The position numbers and the translations under genes were made by a program. Source: Rhodococcus jostii NBRC 16295 (GTDB lineage Bacteria; Actinomycetota; Actinomycetes; Mycobacteriales; Mycobacteriaceae). Taken from it: DNA of 64,000 nt. Shown here in pieces: positions 34,338 to 42,695 of the stretch; position 1 is the stretch's first letter; every line of letters starts with the position of its first letter. The notes under the pieces are model-generated. The model was not told the DNA's origin and made no database searches. It saw only the letters and a list, made by a program, of their open reading frames with translations. The stretch lies in contig NZ_BCWY01000001.1 of the NCBI RefSeq assembly GCF_001894825.1, positions 244,681 through 308,680 on the forward strand, read 5' to 3'.

Positions 34338-35132
34338 TCACGTCAGTTGGCGGAGGCGGGGAAGGGTGTCGGCGAGTTGCTCGAAGATGGCCGGCCATCC
34401 GCGGCGAAGCCAGGTCAGCCGGCCGCGGTCGAGGTGGCCACCGTCGATGAGGTGGGAGAGGCGGTGTTGCTGCTCGGGGACACCCAGCTCACGGAGTTTG
34501 GCGTAGACCGGGTTCACCGGGAGCCGGTGGCGGGCGATGTGCGCCCAGACGTCGGTGGTGGTCCAGTCCCAGATCGGCCCGTACGCGGTGGTGCCGTCGG
34601 CGCGGGAGATGACGCCATCGCGGCGGCCACCGCGGGTGTAGAGGTGCCGGCGGGCGGCGGATTCGTCGGCCCGCACACCCCACAGCTCACCAGCACCGAG
34701 GAGTTCGTGGGCTCGGCGGGAGGGTGCGGTGATCAGCACCTCATGCAAATCGACGGCCGCGCCGACAGGGGCGGAGTGGTCCCAGTGGCCGGAGTCGGCG
34801 AGCACCTGCAGTAGTGGTGGGTCGGTGGGGATGCGGTGCAGGTCCAGCCGCCAGGTGTGGGCGAGTTCGGTGAGGTAGTCGTAGGTTTCGGGGTAGTCGA
34901 GGCCGGAGTCGAAGAACACCACCGGCACCTCCGGTTCGACGCGCCGGGCGAGGTCGAGGACGATCAGGGAGTCCTTGCCGCCGGAGAACGCGACGTACCC
35001 GTCATGGGCGGCGAGGTGCGCCTCGATCCGCGGAAGGATGGCGCCGATGGCCGCCGGTCCGCATTTCGCCGACGGAGTGCGCAGCCCGCGAAGCAGCGTC
35101 AGGTCCAGGCCGGGTTCGGATGTGTACCGCAC
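34338..35132 (-). CDS. cysH-like: PAPS reductase/CysH-like PP-loop protein, intact copy
   Basis: 264 residues, GTG start without a clear ribosome site. The PP-loop is AFSGGKDS (SGGKDS at 50-55), followed by FFDSGLDYPETYDYL and later GPIWDWTTTDVWAHI with a C-terminal PVNPVYAKLRELG. This is the CysH/PAPS-reductase fold of type IV-B CRISPR-associated CysH and of DndC-like proteins, rather than assimilatory sulfate reductase; no other sulfate-assimilation gene is nearby. A frameshifted relative at 53693-54458 sits next to csf1. This copy has no csf genes beside it. Nucleotide or tRNA/DNA modification chemistry is inferred. Confidence 0.8.
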   Translation of the reverse strand: MRYTSEPGLDLTLLRGLRTPSAKCGPAAIGAILPRIEAHLAAHDGYVAFSGGKDSLIVLDLARRVEPEVPVVFFDSGLDYPETYDYLTELAHTWRLDLHRIPTDPPLLQVLADSGHWDHSAPVGAAVDLHEVLITAPSRRAHELLGAGELWGVRADESAARRHLYTRGGRRDGVISRADGTTAYGPIWDWTTTDVWAHIARHRLPVNPVYAKLRELGVPEQQHRLSHLIDGGHLDRGRLTWLRRGWPAIFEQLADTLPRLRQLT

Positions 35133-35625
35133 AGGAACTCAGGCTACGACCCTGGCTGCACCCACCCTCGTTCCCCTCCGGCGTGACGTTCCGCCTCGCA
35201 CGGTGTCTCACGTTTCCCGTCGCAGGGAAACGCAAGGGGAACGCCCTACAAGCGCGATGTGATTTGCCTCACGTCCACTTTTCTGTGTTGCAACCTATCG
35301 AATCTCCAGGTCACGTGAGTACGCTTACCGAAATCCACAGGAACGGATCAGAAGTGTTTTCGACAACTAGTCACTTCATCTCGGCCTGTCGATGGGAATG
35401 GAAGAACGCTCTCGGGCGCGGAACTCATGCAATCAGCCCTCGGCTGATCGGCTCTGAACGGCTGTAATAGGGTATCGGCGTCGTCGCTCGCGACACAAGA
35501 ACATCAGCATCTGCGCGCCAATCCGCGTCTAAACCAACCGAATTCGGCCAACAGTGCATGCGCGAGACTAGCTGTCGGGGCGCACACAACGCGATCCACC
35601 GGAATCGGGCTCGACCAAGGTAATC
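35133..35625. other. Intergenic region with a CRP/GlxR-like site
   Basis: No gene is supported. TGTGATTTGCCTCACG at 35258-35273 matches the TGTGA-N6-TCACA half-site layout of actinobacterial CRP/GlxR regulators except for the last base. A short hairpin (CGTTTCCC-GTCGCA-GGGAAACG) lies at 35211-35232. Confidence 0.4.
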
Positions 35626-36408
35626 ATGATGTACCACCGATCCGCTCTGTACCCGAAAGGGTATCTCTACAACACCGTTCGAAATTCCAGTCGCACGCTC
35701 ACGCTTCCGCCGATGAATCATCGACCACCCCCGATTCGCTGGCGGCACGTCATTGCCCAAGGTCGGTACGCCGTCTATGGCGTCGCCGGCGCTGGCCCTG
35801 CGGCGATCTTTGTGCATGGCTGGGGATCACCCCGCAGCTATCAGAGCGCGTTGTCCCGTTTAGCTCACAATGGCGTGAACGTGTACGCGCCTCGGTTACC
35901 GAGATACTCGGCGGACCAGCCGTCTGGATCCATGAACCTGTGGCTGAGCGACTGCGTCAGCTGGCTGGATAGCTTCCTTTCCGGAATAGGCATTGACACA
36001 CCCATCACACTGGTCGGTCACTCTGTGGGTGGTGCAATCGCCGTAAAAGTGGCTTACGAAAGGCCCGATCGAGTTGCGCAACTCGTCCTCGTCAATTCTC
36101 TCGGTGGGGCAACGGCGCAGACACCTCTTCCGCGGAACTTCCACCCAAGCGCTGTCACCGCGAAGGCAGTGGATCTAACTCGGGAACTCGAATGCCTTGC
36201 CACCAGGCAACTTCCTGTTTCTCTTCTATGGGGACGAAACGACCGAGTCATCCCGCGCTCGAGCTACTTCTCACTCCGGAATGCTCTAGGTGGGCCCCCT
36301 GTGTTCACTGTGGCGGGCACACACGACTGGCTCATTGATGACCCCCACTGTTTCGGTTATGCGATGAGGACGGTGCTCAACGCATCTAGCGGTCGGTTCG
36401 CGCGGTGA
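35626..36408 (+). CDS. Alpha/beta-hydrolase
   Basis: 260 residues from ATG-ATG at 35626; an in-frame ATG at 35713 (MNHRPPPIRW) may be the true start because similarity to hydrolases begins after it. FVHGWGSPRS forms the oxyanion site, GHSVGGAIAV the nucleophile elbow, LWGRNDRVIP the acid and GTHDWLIDDP the histidine, so the triad is complete. It overlaps the DUF35 gene by four bases. It likely hydrolyses a small ester or lactone. Confidence 0.82.
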   Translation: MMYHRSALYPKGYLYNTVRNSSRTLTLPPMNHRPPPIRWRHVIAQGRYAVYGVAGAGPAAIFVHGWGSPRSYQSALSRLAHNGVNVYAPRLPRYSADQPSGSMNLWLSDCVSWLDSFLSGIGIDTPITLVGHSVGGAIAVKVAYERPDRVAQLVLVNSLGGATAQTPLPRNFHPSAVTAKAVDLTRELECLATRQLPVSLLWGRNDRVIPRSSYFSLRNALGGPPVFTVAGTHDWLIDDPHCFGYAMRTVLNASSGRFAR

Positions 36409-36791
36409 CTCTGCAATCTGTGACTCGGAAGCAGGTAGATGCTCGATCGAACCTGCTGATTCAGATCTGCGAACAATGCGGGACGCTACTCGCGCCCATG
36501 ATGGCGACATGTTCCCGATGTTGCAGCTCTCAACTCGAGCCCATCGCTTCCACTGGAACAGGATCAATTGTCTCGTCGAGAGTGGTGCATCGTGAAGTCG
36601 ACGGCCTCCACGGAGAACTCGTCCCAGTGACAATCGCCATCGTCGCTCTCGATGACGGACCGTGGGTGTACTCGTTCATCGCCGGGACCGCTTCACGGTG
36701 CGCGACTGAGCCCGTGCGAGTGAGGTTTGTCCCGAACATCATTGTGGACCGACTACCCGTTTTTCAACTCTGCCCAGATCACTGCCCTTGA
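36405..36791 (+). CDS. DUF35 zinc-ribbon/OB-fold acyl-CoA-associated protein
   Basis: 128 residues; GTG overlapping the hydrolase stop. Zinc-ribbon cysteines lie in CEQCG and CSRCC (about residues 23-40), followed by an OB-fold with GTGSIVSSRVVHR. DUF35 proteins partner with thiolase-fold enzymes, but no thiolase gene is adjacent here, so its partner may be encoded elsewhere (for example 3284-4474) or lost. Confidence 0.7.
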   Translation: MTLQSVTRKQVDARSNLLIQICEQCGTLLAPMMATCSRCCSSQLEPIASTGTGSIVSSRVVHREVDGLHGELVPVTIAIVALDDGPWVYSFIAGTASRCATEPVRVRFVPNIIVDRLPVFQLCPDHCP

Positions 36792-36846
36792 GTAAATCCC
36801 CTAGGTCTGCGAGCAACGAGGTGTTCCCAAGCTTCGCTCAGGAAGT

Positions 36847-36970
36847 GGAACCCCGCCGTCCCACGGCGCGGGAAGGCGGGGTTCCCATCGACGGTCCCGA
36901 GTCGGGTGAAGTCGGACCGTCGAAGCGTGGAAGCCTCCGTCAGCCACTGGGTTTGGCTGACCTGGGGAGG
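36847..36970. other. Three consecutive hairpins
   Basis: Hairpin 1: GGAACCCCGCC (36847-36857) with its complement at 36875-36885. Hairpin 2: CGACGGTCC (36889-36897) with 36914-36922. Hairpin 3: CCTCC and GTCAGCC (36934-36945) with GGCTGAC (36955-36961) and GGAGG (36966-36970), four bases bulged. The first could terminate the DUF35 transcript; the set could also be a structured RNA or transposon end. The remainder of 36792-37277 has no supported gene. Confidence 0.5.
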
Positions 36971-37277
36971 CGCTACTCCGCGACGCCACGGATGGCGGAG
37001 CCAGTGCGCGTGGCAATCATATGACGCCCCGCCAGGCCGATCCAGAAGCTGTGATGTGTGCGGCAATCAGCAGTTTGCGCCGCCCACCGCAACTCGGAAA
37101 ATCCCCCTCTTCTGGGAAACTGAAACGTGCACTATGTCTTTCAGGCACACCGAACCGAGATCTGCAGCCGTCGTCAGCTGTGCGGCTGGGGTGGAGGACC
37201 GTGGGTGAGGTGCTGTCCAAGGCGCGCTGACGCGCAGCAACTCGACGGAAGTTGCGTTGTTCCTCGCACCCCGGCAG

Positions 37278-38564
37278 CTATGCAGTCCGTGCGGCGGCCT
37301 GACTGCCGTAGACGGCGGTGAGGGCGCGCAGCACGCTGAGGGGGCGCGCGCTCCACGGCCCGGTCGTACGGCGGGTGACCCCGACGCAGCCGATTGCGTT
37401 GGGCCCGAAGTTGAATGGGAGGAAGAGGGTGGATGCGACCCCCTCGTCCTGCAGCAGGCGGGCGGTGTCCCTGAAACGTCGGGGCCCACGGTCGAGGACG
37501 ACCAGCTCCGACGACGCCTCGAGGGCCGCCCCGGCCGCGAGACCGCCCGTGATCGGGAGGTCGGTGGCGTGGCGGACCCACTCGGGCGATAGACCGTACT
37601 GGGCCTGTAGTAACAGCCGCCGGTTCACCTTGCGGTGGACGGCGACACCGTCGACCGTCGTCCCGTTCACGAGGAAGTGCACGAACGCTTCGCTGACCGT
37701 CCGGGTGTCCGCGCAGCCGGCCAGCGAGTGCGCGAGCCGCTCGACCGCGTCGAGGCCTGACATGGGCTCCGCGTCTGGTGCCGGGTCGTCGCGCCCGTCC
37801 GTACGCAGCTCGATTACCTGCGGCAGGAACCGGTAGCCGTGGCCGCGGATGCTGGCGACCAGTCGCGGGTTCGTCGCCGGATCACCGAGTTTGCGGCGAA
37901 GCCGCGCGATGAAGATTCGCAGGGTGTTGATCCCCTCCGCCGCGCCACCACCCCACACTCTCGCGATGATCTTCTGATTCGGCACCGTGCGACCGTGCTC
38001 TTGCATCAGGAGTTGGAGCAGCCTGAACTCGGTCGAGGTTAGTCGGACTGTGTCGCCTGCCTGCGTGACCTCGCGGTTGCGCAGATCCAAGGTCAGTCCA
38101 TCCGCCTGCAGGTAGTGAGTGCTTTCCTCGACGGTTCCCGGCTCTCGGCGGATGAGGGCGAACAGTCGCGCAAGTATCTCGGCGTCCGGCGCATCGTCAG
38201 TGACGACCGAATCGGCGCCGACCGTCAGGATGTGCACAGTTCGAAGCGCGTCAAGCCGTCCCACGACGACGATCACGCCTTGCGTGGCGGCGCGCACGGC
38301 GCGGACGGTGCGCACCGTCCAGTCGTCGGCGTCGGCGACGATGATCACCGCAGCTGGATGGTGCACGGTGGCCGCCCACACGATGTTCTCCTCGTCGAGA
38401 ACTCGCACCGAATTCCAGCCGACCTGACCGACCAAGTTGGCGAGCCGACGTTCTGTCTCTCCCGGCCGTTGACCGACCACGACGACTGCCCGCTGCCCCT
38501 GGCCCGGAGGGGTGGGCAAGAACGAGCTGTGGGTGGCGGGCGAAGGGCGCTCCGCGCTGAGCAT
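37278..38564 (-). CDS. Winged-helix (OmpR/PhoB-type) regulator with pseudo-receiver and GAF-like domain
   Basis: 428 residues. Residues 20-140 look like a receiver domain but lack the N-terminal acidic pair (VVVVGQRPGE) and the conserved Lys, so phosphorylation is unlikely. Residues 150-250 are a Trans_reg_C winged helix (VRLTSTEFRLLQLLMQEHGR, HGYRFLP). Residues 270-428 resemble a GAF domain (VASTLFLPFNFGPNAIGCVGV). Domain order is receiver-like, DNA-binding, GAF, which is unusual because the output domain is in the middle. It is divergent from the SDR/alcohol dehydrogenase/LLM genes and is their likely regulator. Confidence 0.72.
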   Translation of the reverse strand: MLSAERPSPATHSSFLPTPPGQGQRAVVVVGQRPGETERRLANLVGQVGWNSVRVLDEENIVWAATVHHPAAVIIVADADDWTVRTVRAVRAATQGVIVVVGRLDALRTVHILTVGADSVVTDDAPDAEILARLFALIRREPGTVEESTHYLQADGLTLDLRNREVTQAGDTVRLTSTEFRLLQLLMQEHGRTVPNQKIIARVWGGGAAEGINTLRIFIARLRRKLGDPATNPRLVASIRGHGYRFLPQVIELRTDGRDDPAPDAEPMSGLDAVERLAHSLAGCADTRTVSEAFVHFLVNGTTVDGVAVHRKVNRRLLLQAQYGLSPEWVRHATDLPITGGLAAGAALEASSELVVLDRGPRRFRDTARLLQDEGVASTLFLPFNFGPNAIGCVGVTRRTTGPWSARPLSVLRALTAVYGSQAAARTA

Positions 38565-38890
38565 GCGCTCATGCTAGCTGGCGACGCCGCCGATTCATAT
38601 AGTCCCGATGTTCGAGGTCAGCCCGCGATCGACACGGAAGAGACATGGAGCGGCGCCTAGCGTGATCCGTGGTAGCCGAACCGGTCACCGACACGGGACC
38701 GAGGAGGAGTGTAGGTGTCAGCACCGAGGAATTGCCGGACGCGGGCGGACGAGCCCATGCCGCGCGACTCCAAGGGGAAGACATTGCAACTCCCATGTCG
38801 CGAAGGATCCGTTTTCGGGCGCGCTGGTCGGCGAGGACATCTCGGTCGCGCTGACCAAACCGTCCGCCGACATTGAAGGAAGGTGAGAGC
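38565..38890. other. Divergent promoter region without supported gene
   Basis: Between the regulator and the SDR. Open frames here lack codon-position signal and family similarity that I can recognise. AAGGAAGG at 38875 is the ribosome site of the SDR. Confidence 0.4.
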
Positions 38891-39748
38891 GTGGCTGGGA
38901 ATGTTGGGCTGGGCCTACGCGGACGGGTCTGCGTGGTGACCGGTGCAGCCGGGGGAATCGGGAGCGAGATCGCTCTGACACTGGCTCGGGCGGGCGGGCG
39001 AATCGCTGGCTTGGACATCGACCGGCTCGGGGTGTCTCGTGCCATGGCGACACTACGGGAGCAGGGCTACACAGCGATCGACGTCGACTGCGACGTAACG
39101 TCGACTCAGAGCGTCGCTGCTGCGGCGGAAACGGTCGCCGCAGAGCTCGGCCCGTCCGGAGTCCTCGTCAACAACGCGGCTGCCTTGTACGCCGATGCGC
39201 TCCTGGACATCGACGTCGACCGCTGGCAACGGGTGATGGATGTCAACCTCAACGGCTACCTTCGCTGTGCGCAGGCGTTCGGCCGGCAAATGGCGGACGC
39301 GGGAATCGCGGGCAGCATGATCCACATCGGGTCCGTCTCCGGCAGCCTGCCGCAGCCGTATAGCGGCGCCTACAGCGTGAGCAAGGCCGCGGTGAGGATG
39401 CTGTCGAACCTTCTGGCGATCGAGCTCGGCGAGTACGGAATCCGGAGCAACCTGGTCAGCCCGGCCCTGCTCCGCACACAACTCACCGAGGGCATGTACG
39501 CCGATCCGGCTGTCCTGGCCCAACGTGAGGCAGCCGTACCGCTCGGGCGCATCGGGACCGTGGCCGACGTCGCGGACGCAGTTCTCTTCCTCGCAGGGGA
39601 CAGTGCGAGCTACCTATCAGGGCAGGAACTGGCGGTGGACGGTGGGCTGGCGCAGTCCTGGCTTCGGACGATTCCGCGTCCCGGCTTCGAAAAGTCCAGC
39701 TCTAGTGGGACGCGCCGGCAGGACCAGGAGAGTGGCTCGGATTGCTAG
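38891..39748 (+). CDS. Short-chain dehydrogenase/reductase (SDR) 3
   Basis: 285 residues from GTG at 38891, with AAGGAAGG eight bases upstream; TTG at 38873 is possible but lies before that site. TGAAGGIG nucleotide motif, NNAA, the serine in IHIGSVSG and YSVSK are intact. A 40-residue C-terminal tail (SSSSGTRRQDQ) exceeds the usual length. First gene of the second catabolic operon; alcohol oxidation or ketone reduction. Confidence 0.88.
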   Translation: MAGNVGLGLRGRVCVVTGAAGGIGSEIALTLARAGGRIAGLDIDRLGVSRAMATLREQGYTAIDVDCDVTSTQSVAAAAETVAAELGPSGVLVNNAAALYADALLDIDVDRWQRVMDVNLNGYLRCAQAFGRQMADAGIAGSMIHIGSVSGSLPQPYSGAYSVSKAAVRMLSNLLAIELGEYGIRSNLVSPALLRTQLTEGMYADPAVLAQREAAVPLGRIGTVADVADAVLFLAGDSASYLSGQELAVDGGLAQSWLRTIPRPGFEKSSSSGTRRQDQESGSDC

Positions 39749-39956
39749 CTCCGCGGATCGACCGTTCTCGCCGTCGGAGCTCTGCTCGCCGGCGCGACAT
39801 CGCGAGTCGTCGTCACTGCGGCGCCCGCTATGTCAATGCGGTCGAACGTGGTGTGGCACCGGCTGCCGTCCTGCGCCGAGGTGCGACGGGGTCGCGACCA
39901 ACACAGAGCCGTCCACCATGTCCGGTGGACGGTGAGTTTCGAAGAGGAGTACCGCA

Positions 39957-41198
39957 ATGAGCGAGAACGCGTCCGCGATTTTCGGGCAGCCAGACGACGG
40001 CGGCCCCTTCCGCGGGGACTTCAGGTTCTCCCCGGTCGAGCGGGTGATTACCGGCCCCGGCTCGGTGACCGGTCTCGCGGATGAGATGGACGCGGCGGGC
40101 GCGTCCCGGGCCCTGATCATCACCGGGCGGACCCTGGCCACCAAGACGGACCTGGTCGATCGGCTGCGATCGCTGTTGGGTACGCGGTGCGCAGGAGTGT
40201 TCGCGGAATCCGTGCAGCACGTGTCGCGGACGTCGGTCCTCGCCGCCACCGAGCAAGCTCGTGGACTCGGCATCGACGCTGTCATCAGCTTTGGCGGCGG
40301 ATCGGCCAACGACACCGCAAAGGCTGTGGCGATGGCGTTGGCCCACGACGTCCGCAGCACGGACGACCTGCACGCGCTGAGGATGGTGCCACGCGCCGGC
40401 GGCGGCCTGGTCGGGCAGGTCAGCGAGCGGAAGTTCATCCCGCTGATCGCCATCCCGACCACCCTGTCGGCGGGCGAGTTCACCGCCTTCACCGGCATTA
40501 GTGATCCGGACCGTCAGTGCAAGGACGCCTTCGGCGACCCGCAGATGCGAGCCAGGACAGTGATCCTCGACGCCGAGCTGACCCAGGCCACACCGGACTG
40601 GCTGTGGGGCTCCACCGGGCTGCGTGCCGTCGACCACTGCGTCGAGACCGTCTGCTCGACCGAGCACCTGCCCTTTGGTGACGCGCTTGCTTTGGGGGCG
40701 CTGGAGATGCTGGCCACGGCGCTGCCTCGTTCGGTCGATGACCCTGCCGACTTGGTCGCGCGCAGCGCCTGCCAGCAGGCCGCCATGATGTCCATCTTCT
40801 CGTTCGGGCTGATCCCCTTCGGGATGAGCCACGGCATAGGCCTTCCGCTCGGCGCACGCTGCGACGTGCCGCACGGCGCGTGCTCGGCGATCGTGCTGCC
40901 GGAGGTCATGGACTACAACCGGCCGGCGAACGCACACCGGCAGCGCCTAATCGCCCAATCCCTGGGTGTCGATACCGGTGGGATGAGCGACGACGCGGCT
41001 GCGGCGGCCGCCGCCCAGTTCCTCCGGGACTTCGCCGTGCGGCTGGGCATCAGAAACCGGCTCTCGGACTACGGGGTCAAGGAGTCCGATCTGCCGGGAG
41101 TCGCCACCAGCGCCTTCGACGCCCTCACGAACAAGACCAACCCGGTCCCGGTCGGCGACGCGGACGCCATCGTCGACCTTCTCCGCAGGGTGCTCTGA
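39957..41198 (+). CDS. Iron-containing alcohol dehydrogenase / maleylacetate-reductase-like
   Basis: 413 residues; GAGGAG is eight bases upstream of the ATG. GPGSVTGLADE, SFGGGSANDTAKAV (NAD-binding) and PTTLSAGEFTAFTGI match the Fe-ADH family, with metal ligands expected in the AVDHCVE and MSHGIGLPLG regions. TLSAGEFT is close to maleylacetate reductases, which finish hydroxyquinol/chlorocatechol pathways by forming 3-oxoadipate. With a flavin monooxygenase and a VOC protein nearby, an aromatic-ring pathway is plausible but not proven. Confidence 0.85.
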   Translation: MSENASAIFGQPDDGGPFRGDFRFSPVERVITGPGSVTGLADEMDAAGASRALIITGRTLATKTDLVDRLRSLLGTRCAGVFAESVQHVSRTSVLAATEQARGLGIDAVISFGGGSANDTAKAVAMALAHDVRSTDDLHALRMVPRAGGGLVGQVSERKFIPLIAIPTTLSAGEFTAFTGISDPDRQCKDAFGDPQMRARTVILDAELTQATPDWLWGSTGLRAVDHCVETVCSTEHLPFGDALALGALEMLATALPRSVDDPADLVARSACQQAAMMSIFSFGLIPFGMSHGIGLPLGARCDVPHGACSAIVLPEVMDYNRPANAHRQRLIAQSLGVDTGGMSDDAAAAAAAQFLRDFAVRLGIRNRLSDYGVKESDLPGVATSAFDALTNKTNPVPVGDADAIVDLLRRVL

Positions 41199-41250
41199 CC
41201 TGGCACCACCTTCTTACATCCACCCACCACAGCACAAGATACGAGGAACG

Positions 41251-42378
41251 ATGAAGACCACACGCGACGACCTGGCCGAGTACCGGCGGCGGCATGTGCC
41301 GCTCTACAACGGCAACCGGCTCAAGCTCGGCCTGTTTGCTATGAACTGTAGTAACGGCATGATCATTTCGAAGGCGGCGACGTCACAGCGGATCGAGTGG
41401 GACTACCAACTGGGGCTGGCCCAGAAAGCGGACGCGCTCGGGATGGAGGTCTTCCTCCCGGTGGCCCGCTGGCAGGGGTCGGGCGGCGAGATCGACTACA
41501 TGGGCACCAACTACGAGACGCACACCTACGCCGCAGCCATGGCGGCGAGCACGTCGAACATCATGACGTTCGCGACCGTGCACGCCCCGATCATCCACCC
41601 GATCGTCGCCGCCAAGATGGCCACGACGATCGACCACATCTCCGGCGGCCGGTTCGGGATGAACGTGGTGATGGGCTGGCTGACCCCAGAGTTCGCAATG
41701 TTCGGGCTGGCCCAGCGCGACCACGAGGCCCGCTACGACTACGGCTCGGAATGGATGGACATCATCGACCGGCTATGGACGGAAAGCGAGCCGTTCGACC
41801 ACGTCGGCACGTTCCACCGGCTTACCGCCGCGCAGTCCAAGCCCAAGCCGATCCAGCCGCGCCCGGTGGTGTTCAACGCCGGTAGCTCGCCCACCGGCGC
41901 CCGTTGGGCGGCTCGGCACGCCGACTTCAACTTCACCTCCTTCGGCACAGTCGAGGACGCGCAGGCCTACAGCACCAGCATTCGGGCCACGGCGCGGGAG
42001 GAATTCGGGCGCGAACTCGGTGTACTGACCTTCGCCGTGGTGATCTGCCGGGACACCGAGGCCGAGGCGCAGGCTGTGCTCGACGGCATCCTTGACGACG
42101 CAGACTGGGTGGCTGCAGAGAACTGGATGTCGACGCTCGGACTGGAGAGCCACTCGTTCGACGCCCACATGTTCGGTGAGATGAAACGGAAGTTCATCGC
42201 GGGCGCCGGCGCGGCGCGGATCGTCGGCACTCCGGAGCAGGTCGTCGAGCAGCTGAAGGACATCAGTGACGCCGGCATGGACGGCGTGATGCTCGGCTTC
42301 CTGAACTGGCAGGAGGAACTGGACTACTTCGGTGAGAGGGTCATGCCGTTGCTCAAGGAGGCCGGCCTGCGGGGATGA
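41251..42378 (+). CDS. LLM-class flavin-dependent monooxygenase
   Basis: 375 residues; GAGGAACG before the ATG. The N-terminal KLGLFAMNCSNG, the central HISGGRFGMNVVMGW and HEARYDYGSEWMDII are typical of bacterial-luciferase-like FMNH2-dependent monooxygenases of the SfnG/RutA/nitrilotriacetate-monooxygenase group. Such enzymes need a separate flavin reductase; the intact one at 49210 and the fragment just downstream fit. It may hydroxylate or cleave C-N or C-S bonds in the substrate. Confidence 0.9.
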   Translation: MKTTRDDLAEYRRRHVPLYNGNRLKLGLFAMNCSNGMIISKAATSQRIEWDYQLGLAQKADALGMEVFLPVARWQGSGGEIDYMGTNYETHTYAAAMAASTSNIMTFATVHAPIIHPIVAAKMATTIDHISGGRFGMNVVMGWLTPEFAMFGLAQRDHEARYDYGSEWMDIIDRLWTESEPFDHVGTFHRLTAAQSKPKPIQPRPVVFNAGSSPTGARWAARHADFNFTSFGTVEDAQAYSTSIRATAREEFGRELGVLTFAVVICRDTEAEAQAVLDGILDDADWVAAENWMSTLGLESHSFDAHMFGEMKRKFIAGAGAARIVGTPEQVVEQLKDISDAGMDGVMLGFLNWQEELDYFGERVMPLLKEAGLRG

Positions 42379-42652
42379 GGCGTTCCGCCTCGGCATGACC
42401 GTGCTGGCCGAAGGACAGGACGAGATCAGGGCGCGGCCGGACCGCTTCGCCGACACCGAGTGGTCAGCCGCCACCTACGGAAATGTGTTCGCGGAGGGTC
42501 GACCTGCTCGCCGGACGGCACCATCCATGCCGAGGTTCCCGCCCGGCGACCACGACATCGTGCTGGTGCGCGTCGACCGTCTGCGCGCCGACCCGGCCGC
42601 GGCGCCGCTGCCCTTCCGGGACAGACGTTTTCGACGCCTCACCATCATCTGA
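42379..42652 (+). pseudogene. Degraded flavin reductase (C-terminal part)
   Basis: Across two frames the translation reads LGMTVLAEGQDEIRARPDRFADTEW, then YGNVFAEG, then in the shifted frame IHAEVPA and back to GDHDIVLVRVDRLRAD (all partly quoted). This is the pattern of FMN reductases of the HpaC/DIM6 family, with the N-terminal flavin-binding part missing and a frameshift near 42500. It lies between the LLM monooxygenase and the RibBA homologue and was probably the original partner reductase. Confidence 0.6.
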
Positions 42653-42695
42653 ACGGACAGCCGTCCGCTCTTGGTCCGAACGTGAAGGAATCGTC

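Noticed and set aside
34338..35132. Assimilatory sulfate/PAPS reductase
   Set aside because: No cysD, cysN, sulfite reductase or transport genes nearby, and the close frameshifted relative lies in a type IV-B setting.
36800..37250. Complete IS200/IS605 element
   Set aside because: Hairpins are present but no TnpA or TnpB coding sequence is nearby.
39828..40937. 369-codon minus-strand frame opposite the Fe-alcohol dehydrogenase
   Set aside because: Shadow frame; no family motif and the plus strand has a strong ribosome site and NAD-binding motif.
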